Shown here: piece by piece, positions 1-10,601 of the stretch | Numbering within the stretch: the stretch's first letter is position 1 | Layout: every line of letters begins with the position of its first letter | NCBI RefSeq assembly: GCF_000970465.2 | Contig: NZ_LAJE02000158.1 | Coordinates: 1 to 64,000, forward strand | Direction of reading: 5' to 3' | DNA from: Devosia insulae DS-56 | GTDB taxonomy: Bacteria > Pseudomonadota > Alphaproteobacteria > Rhizobiales > Devosiaceae | DNA: 64,000 bases | The notes under the pieces: model-generated | Databases searched by the model: none | What the model saw: only the letters and a program-made list of their open reading frames with translations | What the model was told of the DNA's origin: nothing | Made by a program: the position numbers and the translations under genes

Positions 1-54
1 GGGGACAGGGGTGGGGGTCAGCCCGCGCCGGCGCCAGAACAGGGAACGCCGCCC

Positions 55-1398
55 TTAAGCGACCTTCTTGATCGTCGCGGCGATCTCACTGACCACGGCG
101 AGCACCAGCCCCTCGTCGTCGCTCTCGGCCATCACCCGAATCACCGGCTCGGTGCCGGACGGGCGAATGACCAGCCGCCCGGTATCGCCGAGGCGGGCCT
201 GGCTTTCCTTGATCGCCTGCTGCACCAGCTTGTGCTCGAGCGGTTTGCCCTCTTTGTAGCGCACCGACTGTAACAGCTGCGGCACCTTGTCGAAGCGCTT
301 GCAGATCTCGGACACGGCGCGTCCCGCCTGCTTGGCCACGGCAAGCAGTTGCAGGCCGGCGATGAGACCATCGCCCGTGGTGGTGAAATCGGAGAGGATA
401 ATGTGCCCGCTCTGCTCACCACCGACATTGAAGCCCTTGGCGCGCATCGCTTCGAGCACGTAGCGATCGCCCACCTGGGTGCGCTCGAGGCTGAGCCCGA
501 TGCCACCCAGATAGCGCTCGAGCCCGAGATTGCTCATCACCGTGGCGACGAGCCCGCCGCCCTTCAGCTCACCGCGAGCATGCCAGGACTGCGCGATCAC
601 TGCCATGAACTGGTCGCCATCGACGATCTCGCCCTTCTCGTCGACGATGATGACGCGGTCGGCGTCGCCATCGAGCGCGATGCCGATATCGGCGCGCAGC
701 TCCTTGACCTTGGCGATCAGCGCCTCGGGGGCGGTCGAGCCGACCTTGTCGTTGATGTTGAAGCCATCGGGCTCATTGCCGATGACGAAGACTTCGGCGC
801 CCAGCTCCCACAGCGCCGTCGGCGCCACCTTGTAGGCCGCGCCATTGGCGCAATCGAGCACCACACGCAGGCCGCTGAGATCAACGCCCTTGGGCATGGT
901 GCGCTTGGCGTACTCGATATAGCGGGTCTGGGCTGCCTCGTCGCGATGCGCCCGGCCGATGTCGCGGCCGACGCTCAGCTGGCCCAGCATGTTGGAATCC
1001 ATCAGCTGCTCGATATCGTCCTCGAGCGCGTCGGAGAGCTTGTAGCCATCGTGGCGGAACAGCTTGATGCCGTTGTCGTCGAACGGGTTGTGCGAAGCCG
1101 AGATCATCACCCCGAGGTCGGCGCGCAGCGAACGCGTCAGCATGGCGACGGCCGGGGTCGGCATCGGGCCGAGCAGGTAAACGTCCATCCCGACGGCGGT
1201 GAAGCCGGCGGTCAGCGCGCTTTCGATCATATAGCCGGAGCGGCGCGTATCCTTGCCGATGACGACGCGGTTGCGATGGTCGCCGTTGACGAACTTGAGC
1301 CCCGCCGCCATGCCGACCTTCATCGCCAGCTCGGGGGTCAGTTTTTCGCCGTTCGCCAGCCCGCGAATGCCGTCCGTGCCGAAATACCTGCGCGCCAT
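55..1398 (-). CDS. glmM: Phosphoglucosamine mutase GlmM
   Basis: Interconverts glucosamine-6-phosphate and glucosamine-1-phosphate, the step feeding UDP-GlcNAc for peptidoglycan and lipopolysaccharide; cytoplasmic. The 447-aa product has the usual family length. It begins [13 protein letters not shown], carries the phosphoserine loop ISASHNP with the catalytic Ser at residue 102, the metal loop DGDADR near residue 245, and a C-terminal RPSGTEP phosphate-binding motif. An in-frame ATG lies 13 codons upstream, but the start at 1398 matches the family N-terminus and has GAGGG 7 nt before it. It is the last gene of the leftward ftsH region, separated from ftsH by a terminator and a broken methyltransferase gene. 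Confidence 0.97.
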   Translation of the reverse strand: MARRYFGTDGIRGLANGEKLTPELAMKVGMAAGLKFVNGDHRNRVVIGKDTRRSGYMIESALTAGFTAVGMDVYLLGPMPTPAVAMLTRSLRADLGVMISASHNPFDDNGIKLFRHDGYKLSDALEDDIEQLMDSNMLGQLSVGRDIGRAHRDEAAQTRYIEYAKRTMPKGVDLSGLRVVLDCANGAAYKVAPTALWELGAEVFVIGNEPDGFNINDKVGSTAPEALIAKVKELRADIGIALDGDADRVIIVDEKGEIVDGDQFMAVIAQSWHARGELKGGGLVATVMSNLGLERYLGGIGLSLERTQVGDRYVLEAMRAKGFNVGGEQSGHIILSDFTTTGDGLIAGLQLLAVAKQAGRAVSEICKRFDKVPQLLQSVRYKEGKPLEHKLVQQAIKESQARLGDTGRLVIRPSGTEPVIRVMAESDDEGLVLAVVSEIAATIKKVA

Positions 1399-1539
1399 AT
1401 CAAGCCCTCGATTGGGATGACGCCAATCTAGCGCCACGCCCTCAGCATACGAAATAGATTGGTGCCGTTTCGTTAACCGGCCGATCCCGGCGGATGTTGG
1501 GCTGATCGTCCGAATGACGTGGAGTGTTGCAGCGGCAGC

Positions 1540-2389
1540 TCAATCCGCCCGGCGTTCCAGCGTCAGGAACCGGTAGGTGTTGTTGGCGATAAACAGCTCC
1601 GGCGTGGGGTACTCGGCCTTCAGCCGGTCGGCAATGCGCTGGCGTTCCCCGGCGCCGACGAACAGCCCGTAGGCCTGCCTCGCCAGCCAGTGCGTGAGAG
1701 GACGCTTGTCCTCCAGGAGGCCGCCGAGCTGGGTCACACCGGCGACAGCACGTCGCGATAGAGCATGCGGTCGATCTCGATCGAGGGCGCGGCGAGCACG
1801 GTGACATCTTCATTGCTGGTGATGGTAAAGCCGGAACTCTCGACAGCTTTGAGAAAGGAGCTGTAGCGGTGCCACCGCCGATCGCCCTGCCCCCCTTAAA
1901 GCCCTCGGAACGGAAGCAGTCGGCGATCACCACCCGTCCACCCGGCGCCAGCAATTCGCCGAGCTTGGCGAAGGAGGCGGCAAGCGGGATGTACTGGTAG
2001 CTTTCGGAGAACAGGCAGACGTCGAAGCGTTTGCCTGGCGCAAAGTCCTCGAGCCGCGACAGGTGCACCGTGGCGGCGCCATCGAGCGTTTCCCGGGCAA
2101 TGCCGACTTGCACTTCGCTGGGGGTCAGCATCTCCACCGTGTAACCGAGTGAGGCCAGCCGCCCAGCCATGGCGCCGGTGCCGCCACCGATATCGAGGAT
2201 GCTTGCCGGCGCCGGCGGCAGCAGCGCCAGGAGCTTGTCGACGTAGCGCTCTTGCGCCTGCCGGACCCTGGGGAAGCTCGGCGTCTCGCCCGCCAGCCAC
2301 AGCCCGTAGTGCAGCCACGGCGTATCGGCGAACACCTTCAGCATGCGGGCGAACAGGTCGAGGTCGGCGTGCTTCTTGGTCGTCTTCAA
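1540..2389 (-). pseudogene. SAM-dependent methyltransferase, two frameshifts
   Basis: Class I methyltransferase fold: the SAM-binding motif ILDIGGGTGAMAGRL is intact in the N-terminal half, followed by a post-I acidic residue and LLAPGGRVVIADCFR. The frame is then lost. Near 1872 one base appears missing; restoring it gives GGGHRYSSFLKAVESSGF. Near 1737 a second base appears missing; restoring it rejoins the tail TQLGGLLEDKRPLTHW, which ends at the TGA at 1540. The repaired protein would be about 283 aa. The start is a TTG at 2389 with CAGGAG 9 nt upstream. Both lesions are single-base deletions in G/C-rich runs, so sequencing error is a real alternative to true decay. Substrate unknown. Confidence 0.75.
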
Positions 2390-2450
2390 GCGCGGTGGCT
2401 CCTGGAGCGCGTTCAGGAAGTGTTGCAGGTTCTCGGGTTTGAAAGCCTGA

Positions 2451-2468
2451 CCAGATCAAAGGATCTGG
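2451..2468. repeat. Small inverted repeat between ftsH terminator and methyltransferase
   Basis: CCAGATC and GATCTGG arms flank AAAG. It lies upstream of the methyltransferase start in the gap after the ftsH terminator. No regulator can be assigned; it may be part of a dispersed intergenic repeat. Confidence 0.35.
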
Positions 2469-2511
2469 AGCGGTTTGGGACAGCCGCGCGCAAAAGACAA
2501 CCGGAAACATC

Positions 2512-2545
2512 CAGAAACAAAAGGGCCGCCCCGAAGGGCGGCCCT
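2512..2545 (-). terminator. Rho-independent terminator after ftsH
   Basis: Read leftward, a perfect 10-bp stem (AGGGCCGCCC / GGGCGGCCCT) with a TTCG loop is followed by TTTGTTTC. It starts 20 bp after the ftsH stop. Confidence 0.9.
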
Positions 2546-2565
2546 GGTGTGGATTTTGGGAAACG

Positions 2566-4500
<1,935 letters not shown>

Positions 4501-4644
4501 CAATCCTGTCCTGAAGTCCGGCACGGGAGAGGCCGGATAGTTGGGGCGAATGTAGGCCTCGCTCCTGGGCCTTACAAGGTATCGGCGGGCCGAAACTGGT
4601 GCGGCGGTTTCACCGAAAAGTCGAGAGAGCTTGCGCTTTTCCGG

Positions 4645-5670
4645 TTAATTCCGTGTCACGGAGCTATCAGGCCTCACGCGGGATTGACGCGCTGCCTGCC
4701 GGCCAGCCTCCCGCACGACGGTGATGGTCACGCCGTCGCTGCCGATCAGACAACCATGCAAACTTGTCCGCTTCAGGGCTGGCTGCAGCCGCAATCGATC
4801 GGCCAGCGCCTCGACCGGCGCGAGATCATGTGGCTTCTGCCAGCCCCCGACCTGGTCGAGCAGCTTGGCCACCACCCGGATCGCCACGGCGCGCGGCAGC
4901 TTGACCAGCGTGGCGTGCGCCATGCTGCTCGAGCCGGTCGCCGGATCGAGGGTGGTCGCCGCCATTGCCGCCATGTCGGCGAGCGCCTGGTCGGCATCGC
5001 GCATCCGGCCGGCGAAGCGCGACAGGCGGTGGGCGTCGAGGCCCAAAGCGGCCAATTGCGGCAGCATCTGGCGCCAGCGGACGCGCTCATAGTCGGTATC
5101 GGAATTGCTGGGATCCTGCGCCGGCACCAGATCAGACGCGGCAACCAGGCTCGCGAGGTCCGCTGGATCGACGCCGAGCAGCGGTCGCACCACGATCAAT
5201 CCGCCGATCTCGGCGAGATAATCCATGCCGCGCAGCCCCTCGATGCCGCTGCCATGCGCCAACCGCATCAGCACGGTCTCGGCCTGATCGGCAAGGTGAT
5301 GCGCGGTGACGAGGACGTCCGCGCCGTCGGCCAGCATCGCGTCGGCGATCAGCCGATAGCGTGCGGTGCGGGCTGCCTGCTGCATGCCGGTCGCCGGCTT
5401 AGGCCCATCCCACCGTAGGGTGTGGGCGGCAAGCCCGAGCTTGCGGGCCGCGGCGGCGACAGAGGCCACCTCCCCCGCCGCCTCGGGCCGCAGCTGATGA
5501 TCGACGGAGTAGACGACGAAGCGGTCGTGCGCGGCATGCCGGCCGGCGAACTCGGCCGCCAGCAGCAACAGCGCCAGGCTGTCGGGCCCGCCGGAAACGG
5601 CGAGCCCGACCCGCCGAAACTCGGCGAGCGGGGCGAAGATCGCCTCGCTGTCGATCACGTCACCGGGCAT
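4645..5670 (-). CDS. tilS: tRNA(Ile)-lysidine synthase TilS
   Basis: Attaches lysine to C34 of the CAU-anticodon tRNA-Ile, switching its decoding to AUA; essential and cytoplasmic. The PP-loop ATP-pyrophosphatase motif SGGPDS is at residues 26-31, followed by YSVDHQLRPEA and the conserved TAHHLADQAETVLMRL. At 341 aa it is a short-form TilS like other alphaproteobacterial enzymes. Its ATG lies inside the 3' end of cpoB (16-bp overlap), which suggests translational coupling to the tol-pal group; ftsH follows. Confidence 0.95.
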   Translation of the reverse strand: MPGDVIDSEAIFAPLAEFRRVGLAVSGGPDSLALLLLAAEFAGRHAAHDRFVVYSVDHQLRPEAAGEVASVAAAARKLGLAAHTLRWDGPKPATGMQQAARTARYRLIADAMLADGADVLVTAHHLADQAETVLMRLAHGSGIEGLRGMDYLAEIGGLIVVRPLLGVDPADLASLVAASDLVPAQDPSNSDTDYERVRWRQMLPQLAALGLDAHRLSRFAGRMRDADQALADMAAMAATTLDPATGSSSMAHATLVKLPRAVAIRVVAKLLDQVGGWQKPHDLAPVEALADRLRLQPALKRTSLHGCLIGSDGVTITVVREAGRQAARQSRVRPDSSVTRN

Positions 5671-6716
5671 TTCGCCTTTTGCGCTTCCTCATCGAGGCGC
5701 TGCGTGAACGCCGCGCTGAGCTGCGGGTAGCGCTGCTTCAGCGTGTAGAAGGTGCGGCACCCCACATCCACCTGGTCTGCACCGATCAGCGCCACCCCGA
5801 GCTTCAGCATCATGTCCGGCGCGCGCTTCGATTCCTTGTGCTTGGTGTAGCCGTCGGCCAGCACCTGCGCCGCATCGGTGAACTGGCCCTGCTGGATCAG
5901 CGCTTCGCCAAGCCAGTTGATGGCATCGGGGGTCTGCGGATCGTCGGGATAGAGGGCGACGAACTGCTGGAACTGGTCCGAGGCGAAGGCATAGTCGCCG
6001 CGGGTCATGGCGTCGTAGCCCGCGTCGTACTGCGCCTTGGCGTCACCGCTCGAAATTCCCCCGCCGTCACCCAGCGACAGATCGAGTGGGCGCCCACCGA
6101 GCGGATCCTCTCCGGACATGGTGCCCAGCTGATCGATGCCGCCCTTCAGCAGCGGGTCGGCCGAGTCGCCGAGACTATCCATCGGCTCGCCGTTGAGATC
6201 TGCCAATGGCAGATCGTCCATCGGCGCGGCGGCGGCCGGCGCCTCCGGCGTGGCGGCGACGGCAGGAGCTTCCTCGGCCGGCGTCTCTACAGCCGGAACC
6301 TGGGTCGAAGTCTGCGGCAGCGTATCGGACGGCGTCACGCCGTCAGTTGGCGCTGCCGCTTGTGGTTTTCCCCCAGCACCGCCTTCCAGTTCCTGGAAGC
6401 GGAACTCGTTGTCCTCGGCCTGCTTGGCGAGCTGCGTCTGCATCTGCGTGAGCTGGAACTCCAGCCCTTCGACGCGACCGGTCAGCGTGCGGATCAGGTC
6501 CTCGAGCTCCTGGATGCGGACGAGCAACTGCGCGCTCGACTGCTGGTTCTGCGCCACATGGATGCGCGTCTCGGCGATTGCCTTGGGTGGCAGCAGCGCC
6601 TCGGTCGGCAGCGGGCTGCTGGCGGCAACCGCCGGCGCGCTCAGCACCGAGGCCAGCAGGGCAGCATAGATCGCGGGTCGGAAGGCCGATCCACGAATTG
6701 GGGGCAGTTTCACCAT
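5655..6716 (-). CDS. cpoB: Cell division coordinator CpoB (YbgF), Tol-Pal associated
   Basis: Periplasmic Tol-Pal partner that links outer-membrane constriction to septal peptidoglycan synthesis. The 353-aa protein has a signal peptide (hydrophobic stretch IYAALLASVLSAPAVAA, cleavage after about residue 32) and a coiled coil (LVRIQELEDLIRTLTGRVEGL). A low-complexity Ala/Pro/Glu linker of about 100 residues follows, then C-terminal TPR repeats beginning AQYDAGYDAMTRGDYAFASD. The ATG at 6716 is preferred over the TTG at 6719 because GGAG sits 5 nt before it. It is separated from pal by a terminator, so it may have its own promoter in the 209-bp gap. Confidence 0.92.
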   Translation of the reverse strand: MVKLPPIRGSAFRPAIYAALLASVLSAPAVAASSPLPTEALLPPKAIAETRIHVAQNQQSSAQLLVRIQELEDLIRTLTGRVEGLEFQLTQMQTQLAKQAEDNEFRFQELEGGAGGKPQAAAPTDGVTPSDTLPQTSTQVPAVETPAEEAPAVAATPEAPAAAAPMDDLPLADLNGEPMDSLGDSADPLLKGGIDQLGTMSGEDPLGGRPLDLSLGDGGGISSGDAKAQYDAGYDAMTRGDYAFASDQFQQFVALYPDDPQTPDAINWLGEALIQQGQFTDAAQVLADGYTKHKESKRAPDMMLKLGVALIGADQVDVGCRTFYTLKQRYPQLSAAFTQRLDEEAQKAKCPVT

Positions 6717-6800
6717 CAAAGCTCCGTCGGGTCCGGGGAGGGGTCAGTGGGGCACGAGCGGCCGTCGACCGCACCAGCTTGGATTAGCGCAGGATTTCGA

Positions 6801-6843
6801 CAAAAAGAAAGCGCCGGGCCCAATTACGCGGCGCCCGGCGCTT
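6801..6843 (-). terminator. Rho-independent terminator after pal
   Basis: Leftward 11-bp stem AAGCGCCGGGC / GCCCGGCGCTT followed by TCTTTTTG. It lies about 80 bp past the pal stop and before cpoB, so it would separate or attenuate pal-cpoB transcription. Confidence 0.88.
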
Positions 6844-6925
6844 ATGCCTCCAGTCGATAAAGCTTCGGGGATTACGCGCGAGACATCGCGTGGCCGCGAC
6901 CTCCGCCCCGAAGCTCGCTCAACGC

Positions 6926-7417
6926 TTACTGTACCACCGTCACAGCACGGCGGTTTTGTGACCAGCACGAGATATCGTTGCAAATGGCCACAGGACGTTC
7001 CTTGCCGAACGACTTGGTAGTGATGCGGCGCTGGTCGACGCCCTTCGACACCAGGTAGTTCACCACGATCGAACCGCGGCGGGCGCCCAGCGCGATGTTG
7101 TACTCGCGGGTGCCGCGCTCGTCGGCATGGCCTTCGATCAGGATGCGGTAGTTGCGGTACTGGTTGAGCCAAGCCGCCTGCTTGTCCAGCGTCGCGATGG
7201 CGGTCGGGGTGAGGTTCGAGGAGTCGGTCTCGAAGAACACGCGGTCGCCGACGCTCACCAGGAATTCCTGCTGGCTGCCGGGGGCGCCGCCGCCGGGCCC
7301 GAGATTGCCGACGCCGGTGCCGCCGGCGCCATTGCGCGAACAGGCCGCCACGGCGACCACGAGAACCACCAGCGCGGCAGCACGCAGCACGGCGAGAAGG
7401 GGCGTTACTGAACGCAT
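6926..7417 (-). CDS. pal: Peptidoglycan-associated lipoprotein Pal
   Basis: Outer-membrane lipoprotein that anchors the outer membrane to peptidoglycan and binds TolB. The 163-aa precursor has a lipoprotein signal peptide with lipobox VAVAAC and lipidated Cys26, then a Gly-rich linker. The OmpA C-terminal domain follows (FFETDSSNLTPTA ... ILIEGHADERGTREYN ... LGARRG) with the peptidoglycan-contacting Asp/Arg residues present. An RBS (AGGAG) is 10 nt before the ATG. It ends the core tolQRAB-pal group. Confidence 0.97.
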   Translation of the reverse strand: MRSVTPLLAVLRAAALVVLVVAVAACSRNGAGGTGVGNLGPGGGAPGSQQEFLVSVGDRVFFETDSSNLTPTAIATLDKQAAWLNQYRNYRILIEGHADERGTREYNIALGARRGSIVVNYLVSKGVDQRRITTKSFGKERPVAICNDISCWSQNRRAVTVVQ

Positions 7418-7570
7418 CCGGGTTGACTCCTAATCGGAAGGATTTGAGACGCCTTTTTTACCGTTGGTAATCTTAAGGCGGGGTTGTCGTCGTTGGTTAA
7501 TTGTTGGTCATTCGGGCGCCAATGTGGCCGGAATCCGGGCTTTTCCGTGATGTTGCCGTGAAGACACGGA

Positions 7571-7706
7571 ATGGTGAGCGAGTAGCGAGTAGCGAGTAGC
7601 GAGTAGCGAGTAGCGAGTAGCGAAAGGGACTAGCTGAGCCACATGCCTCGGCAACCCCCTCTTCTATTCGCTATTCGCTATTCGCCATTCGCCATTCACC
7701 ATTCAC
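7571..7706. repeat. Heptad tandem-repeat hairpin between pal and tolB
   Basis: Six perfect copies of GCGAGTA run from 7578 to 7619. About 50 bp further, from 7664 to 7705, lies a degenerate reverse-complement array (ATTCGCT, ATTCGCC, ATTCACC units). The arms can pair as one long imperfect stem with G-T mismatches every few bases. The array abuts the tolB stop codon at 7707-7709. A similar structure is at 51166-51228. Confidence 0.8.
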
Positions 7707-9014
7707 TCAGCCCCTGAGCGGCGACCAAGCCGGGTCCGACGCAAAGCTCTCGGTCTTGAGGTTGAGCTCGTTCCGGCCCCAGATGTCGATCGAGTGGAGG
7801 CTTGGGCCGGCATCGCCACCCGGATCACGGAAGAAGCCGAGGACGCGGCTGTTCGGCGCCCAAGTCGGACCTTCCTGCACCTGCCCGGAGGACGAGAGGA
7901 TCCTTTCGCCCGACCCATCTGGCTTCATGATGCCGATATGGAACTGGCCGCCCGATTGCCGCGTATAGGCGATGAGGTCGCCGGCCGGCGACCAGACCGG
8001 GGTGGAATAGCTGCCCTCGCCGTAGGAGATGCGCTGCGCCCCGCCGCCGCCGGCACCCATGATGTAGAGCTGCGGGCTGCCGCCGCGATCGCTTTCGAAC
8101 ACGATGCGCGAACCGTCCGGGGAGTAGCAGGGCGAGGTGTCGATCGCCGCGCCGCTGGTCAGTTGGGTCGGATTGCCGCCGCCGGCGCCGGCCGCGTAGA
8201 TATTGGTGGTGCCGCCATTCGACACCGAGAACACCACGGTGCCGCCATCGGGCGAGTAGCGCGGCGCGAACGACATCGGCGCGCCATTGATCAGCTTCTT
8301 GGATGCGCCGCCGAGACCGGCGACGTAAACCTGCGGGTTGCCATCCTCATACGAGGTGAAGGTCACCGAAGCGCCATCCGGCGACAGCCGCGGCGACAGT
8401 GTGAGCGCCTTGCCCGAGCTCAGGTACTGCACGTTGAAGCCGTCCTGGTCCATGATGGCGAGGCGCTTGACACGATTGGCCTTGGGGCCGCTCTCGGCGA
8501 CGTAGAGGATACGGGTATCGAAATAGCCGGTGCCGCCCGACAGCGAGGCATAGATGGCGTCCGAGACGATATGGGCGATGCGGCGATAGTTCTGCGCATC
8601 GGTCTTGTACGATTTGCCGACCACCTGGGCCGAAGCCTGGGTGTCCCAGACGCGCACCTGCGAGCCGACTTCCGCCCCACGCTCCACCGAGCCCATCACC
8701 AGCGCATCGACAGTGGCGGCGCGCCAGGCGGCGAAATCCGGCTCGTTGGTGACGTCGCCGACGCGGATCGGCAGCGATGCAGGATCGAGCGGCACAAACA
8801 GTCCCGAGCGCTTCAGGTTGTCGCGCACGATCTGCGCGATCTCGGCGCCGAAGGCCGGATCGGACGAGGCGAAATCCGGAATGGCGATCGGCAGGGGCGT
8901 GAAGTTGCCGCCGGTGACGACGATCTCGACCAGTGCCTGCGACGGGGTGGCGAGGGCGAACGCGCCGCCCGCAAGGCCGAGTTTCAGCGCGTTGCGCCGG
9001 GTGATCAGGGTCAT
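7707..9014 (-). CDS. tolB: Tol-Pal system beta-propeller protein TolB
   Basis: Periplasmic component of Tol-Pal that binds Pal and TolA during outer-membrane constriction. The 435-aa product has a signal peptide, an N-terminal alpha/beta domain and a C-terminal six-bladed propeller with repeated SPDG-type blades (LSPDGASVTFTSYEDGNPQVY; YSPDGGTVVFSV; YSPDGSRIVFES; WSPAGDLIAYT). The start MTLITRRNALKLG (9014) was chosen because it begins a plausible signal peptide. The next upstream ATG-initiated reading would overlap the end of tolA. The leader contains TRRNALKLG, which resembles a twin-arginine motif. tolA lies 35 bp upstream in the same operon. Confidence 0.96.
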   Translation of the reverse strand: MTLITRRNALKLGLAGGAFALATPSQALVEIVVTGGNFTPLPIAIPDFASSDPAFGAEIAQIVRDNLKRSGLFVPLDPASLPIRVGDVTNEPDFAAWRAATVDALVMGSVERGAEVGSQVRVWDTQASAQVVGKSYKTDAQNYRRIAHIVSDAIYASLSGGTGYFDTRILYVAESGPKANRVKRLAIMDQDGFNVQYLSSGKALTLSPRLSPDGASVTFTSYEDGNPQVYVAGLGGASKKLINGAPMSFAPRYSPDGGTVVFSVSNGGTTNIYAAGAGGGNPTQLTSGAAIDTSPCYSPDGSRIVFESDRGGSPQLYIMGAGGGGAQRISYGEGSYSTPVWSPAGDLIAYTRQSGGQFHIGIMKPDGSGERILSSSGQVQEGPTWAPNSRVLGFFRDPGGDAGPSLHSIDIWGRNELNLKTESFASDPAWSPLRG

Positions 9015-9049
9015 CTTACGTCTCCATCTTTCTCGGGCGTCGGGGTCAC

Positions 9050-10132
9050 TCAGAACTCCCGCGCTGCAAACTGGGCTCGTACGTCCTGCCCGGCGGCCAC
9101 GGTGAACGGGCCGCAACGCTGCAGTGCGCGCGACACCGCTCGGGCATAGGCATCTTCGATCTGGCTGCTCGGCGTGCTCAGCATCTGCGGGCGCCCGCTG
9201 ACCATACCGTCGGCACCGATCGAGAAGGTGAACTCGGCGCGCGCATCGGCATCCTCGGCGCCGGCCGGCAGGGTGATGCAGGCGCGGATCGCGGCGACCA
9301 GCGCGCCGATCTCGGACTGGCTGAGCGTCGCCGAGCGGCCATCCTCCCGACCGAGCGTCGTGGAGCCGCCCTCGCCGGTGGTGGCGCCGCGTGATGCCTC
9401 GTTGTTGATCAGGTTGGCGACTTCATCGGCGACCTGCTTGGCTTCGTCGGCCTTGGCTTGCTCGATCCGCTGCTTTTCCTCGGCGGCCTTGCGCTTCTTT
9501 TCTTCCTCGGCCTTCTTCTTGTCGGCTTCGGCCTTGGCCTTTTCGTCAGCCTGCTGCTGCTTTTCCGCCTGCTGCTGCTTCTTGAACTCGGCGCGCTTCT
9601 GGTCGAGCGAAGCGGTATGCGTCCTCGGCTTGGGGGCGCGGTCGGCGGGATTTGGCGCTTCCGGCGTCGCGACGGGCGTGGGTTCCGCCGGCGTCGGTTC
9701 CTCGACCGGCTCGGGGACCGGTTCGGGTTGGGGTTCGACCACCGGACGCGGCTCCGGGGTCGGTGCGACTTCCGGCTCCGGCTCGACCTCCGGTTCGGCC
9801 GCCGCCTCGGGCGCCGGCGCCGTCTGCTCGGTCGGCGCCGGGGTCGGGTCCGGATTGTCCATCGGCGTCGGCTGGTCTTCCTCAGTGTTGCCGGTCGGCT
9901 GCGCCAGTTCGGCCGGCTTCTCGGCTTCGACCGCCGAGGGCGCCTCGGTCTCGACCACCGTGCTGTCGAGCGACCCCATGCGGATATTGGAGAACTCGCT
10001 GACCGGGATCAGGTCGACGGCGATCGACTCCACCGGCTCCGGATCCATTGGCCGCCCCATGCCGATGCCGACGACCGCGAGAACGATCAGTCCGACATGC
10101 CCGATGGTGGAAACCGTGAACCCGGTGCGCAT
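9050..10132 (-). CDS. tolA: Cell envelope integrity protein TolA
   Basis: Inner-membrane protein spanning the periplasm and connecting the TolQR proton motor to Pal/TolB. In 360 aa it has an N-terminal TM anchor (GHVGLIVLAVVGIGMG), then a long Pro/Glu/Ala-rich stretch (about residues 60-165). A charged Lys/Glu/Ala helix follows (KRAEFKKQQQAEKQQQADEK onward), then a C-terminal TonB/TolA-like domain with a Cys pair (ACITLP ... RCGPF). The start at 10132 (MRTGFTVSTI) lies 4 bp after the tolR stop. The Pro-rich domain between the anchor and the helix is typical of alphaproteobacterial TolA. Confidence 0.93.
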   Translation of the reverse strand: MRTGFTVSTIGHVGLIVLAVVGIGMGRPMDPEPVESIAVDLIPVSEFSNIRMGSLDSTVVETEAPSAVEAEKPAELAQPTGNTEEDQPTPMDNPDPTPAPTEQTAPAPEAAAEPEVEPEPEVAPTPEPRPVVEPQPEPVPEPVEEPTPAEPTPVATPEAPNPADRAPKPRTHTASLDQKRAEFKKQQQAEKQQQADEKAKAEADKKKAEEEKKRKAAEEKQRIEQAKADEAKQVADEVANLINNEASRGATTGEGGSTTLGREDGRSATLSQSEIGALVAAIRACITLPAGAEDADARAEFTFSIGADGMVSGRPQMLSTPSSQIEDAYARAVSRALQRCGPFTVAAGQDVRAQFAAREF

Positions 10133-10136
10133 CAGC

Positions 10137-10601
10137 TCACTGGTCCTGTTGCTGCGCGGCCTGTTCCGTGATGAGGCCGATCTTGGCATAGCCGGCGCCC
10201 GACAGCGCCCCCATAACCTGCATCACCGACCCGTAATTCGCCGCCAGATCGCCGCGCACATAGATGCGATCCTCGGTGCCGTTGACGGCGGCCGCTGCAA
10301 CCTGCGTCGTCAGGTCTTCGAGCGCCACCGGAGTGTCGCCGAGAAAAATCGCGCCTTCGTTGGTGACCGAGATGGTGATCGGCTTCTGCTCGGTGTTGAG
10401 TTGCTTGGCCTGCGTCTGCGGCAGCTCGATCGGCACGCCGACCGTCATCAGCGGCGCCGCCACCATGAAGATGATCAACAGCACCAGCATCACGTCGACC
10501 ATCGGCGTGACGTTGATCTCGCTCATCGGCTTGTTGCCGCCGCCCCGCCGCCGGCCACGACGGCGTCCGCCGCCCCCGCCGCCCGATACTGCCATGGCCA
10601 T
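10137..10601 (-). CDS. tolR: Tol-Pal proton channel subunit TolR
   Basis: ExbD/TolR family subunit of the H+-driven motor. 154 aa, with an Arg/Gly-rich cytoplasmic N-terminus, one TM helix (VDVMLVLLIIFMVAAPLM) containing the essential proton-carrying Asp, and a periplasmic domain. Start and stop codons interlock with tolQ (TGATG, 1-base overlap), indicating coupled translation at fixed stoichiometry. Confidence 0.96.
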   Translation of the reverse strand: MAMAVSGGGGGGRRRGRRRGGGNKPMSEINVTPMVDVMLVLLIIFMVAAPLMTVGVPIELPQTQAKQLNTEQKPITISVTNEGAIFLGDTPVALEDLTTQVAAAAVNGTEDRIYVRGDLAANYGSVMQVMGALSGAGYAKIGLITEQAAQQQDQ

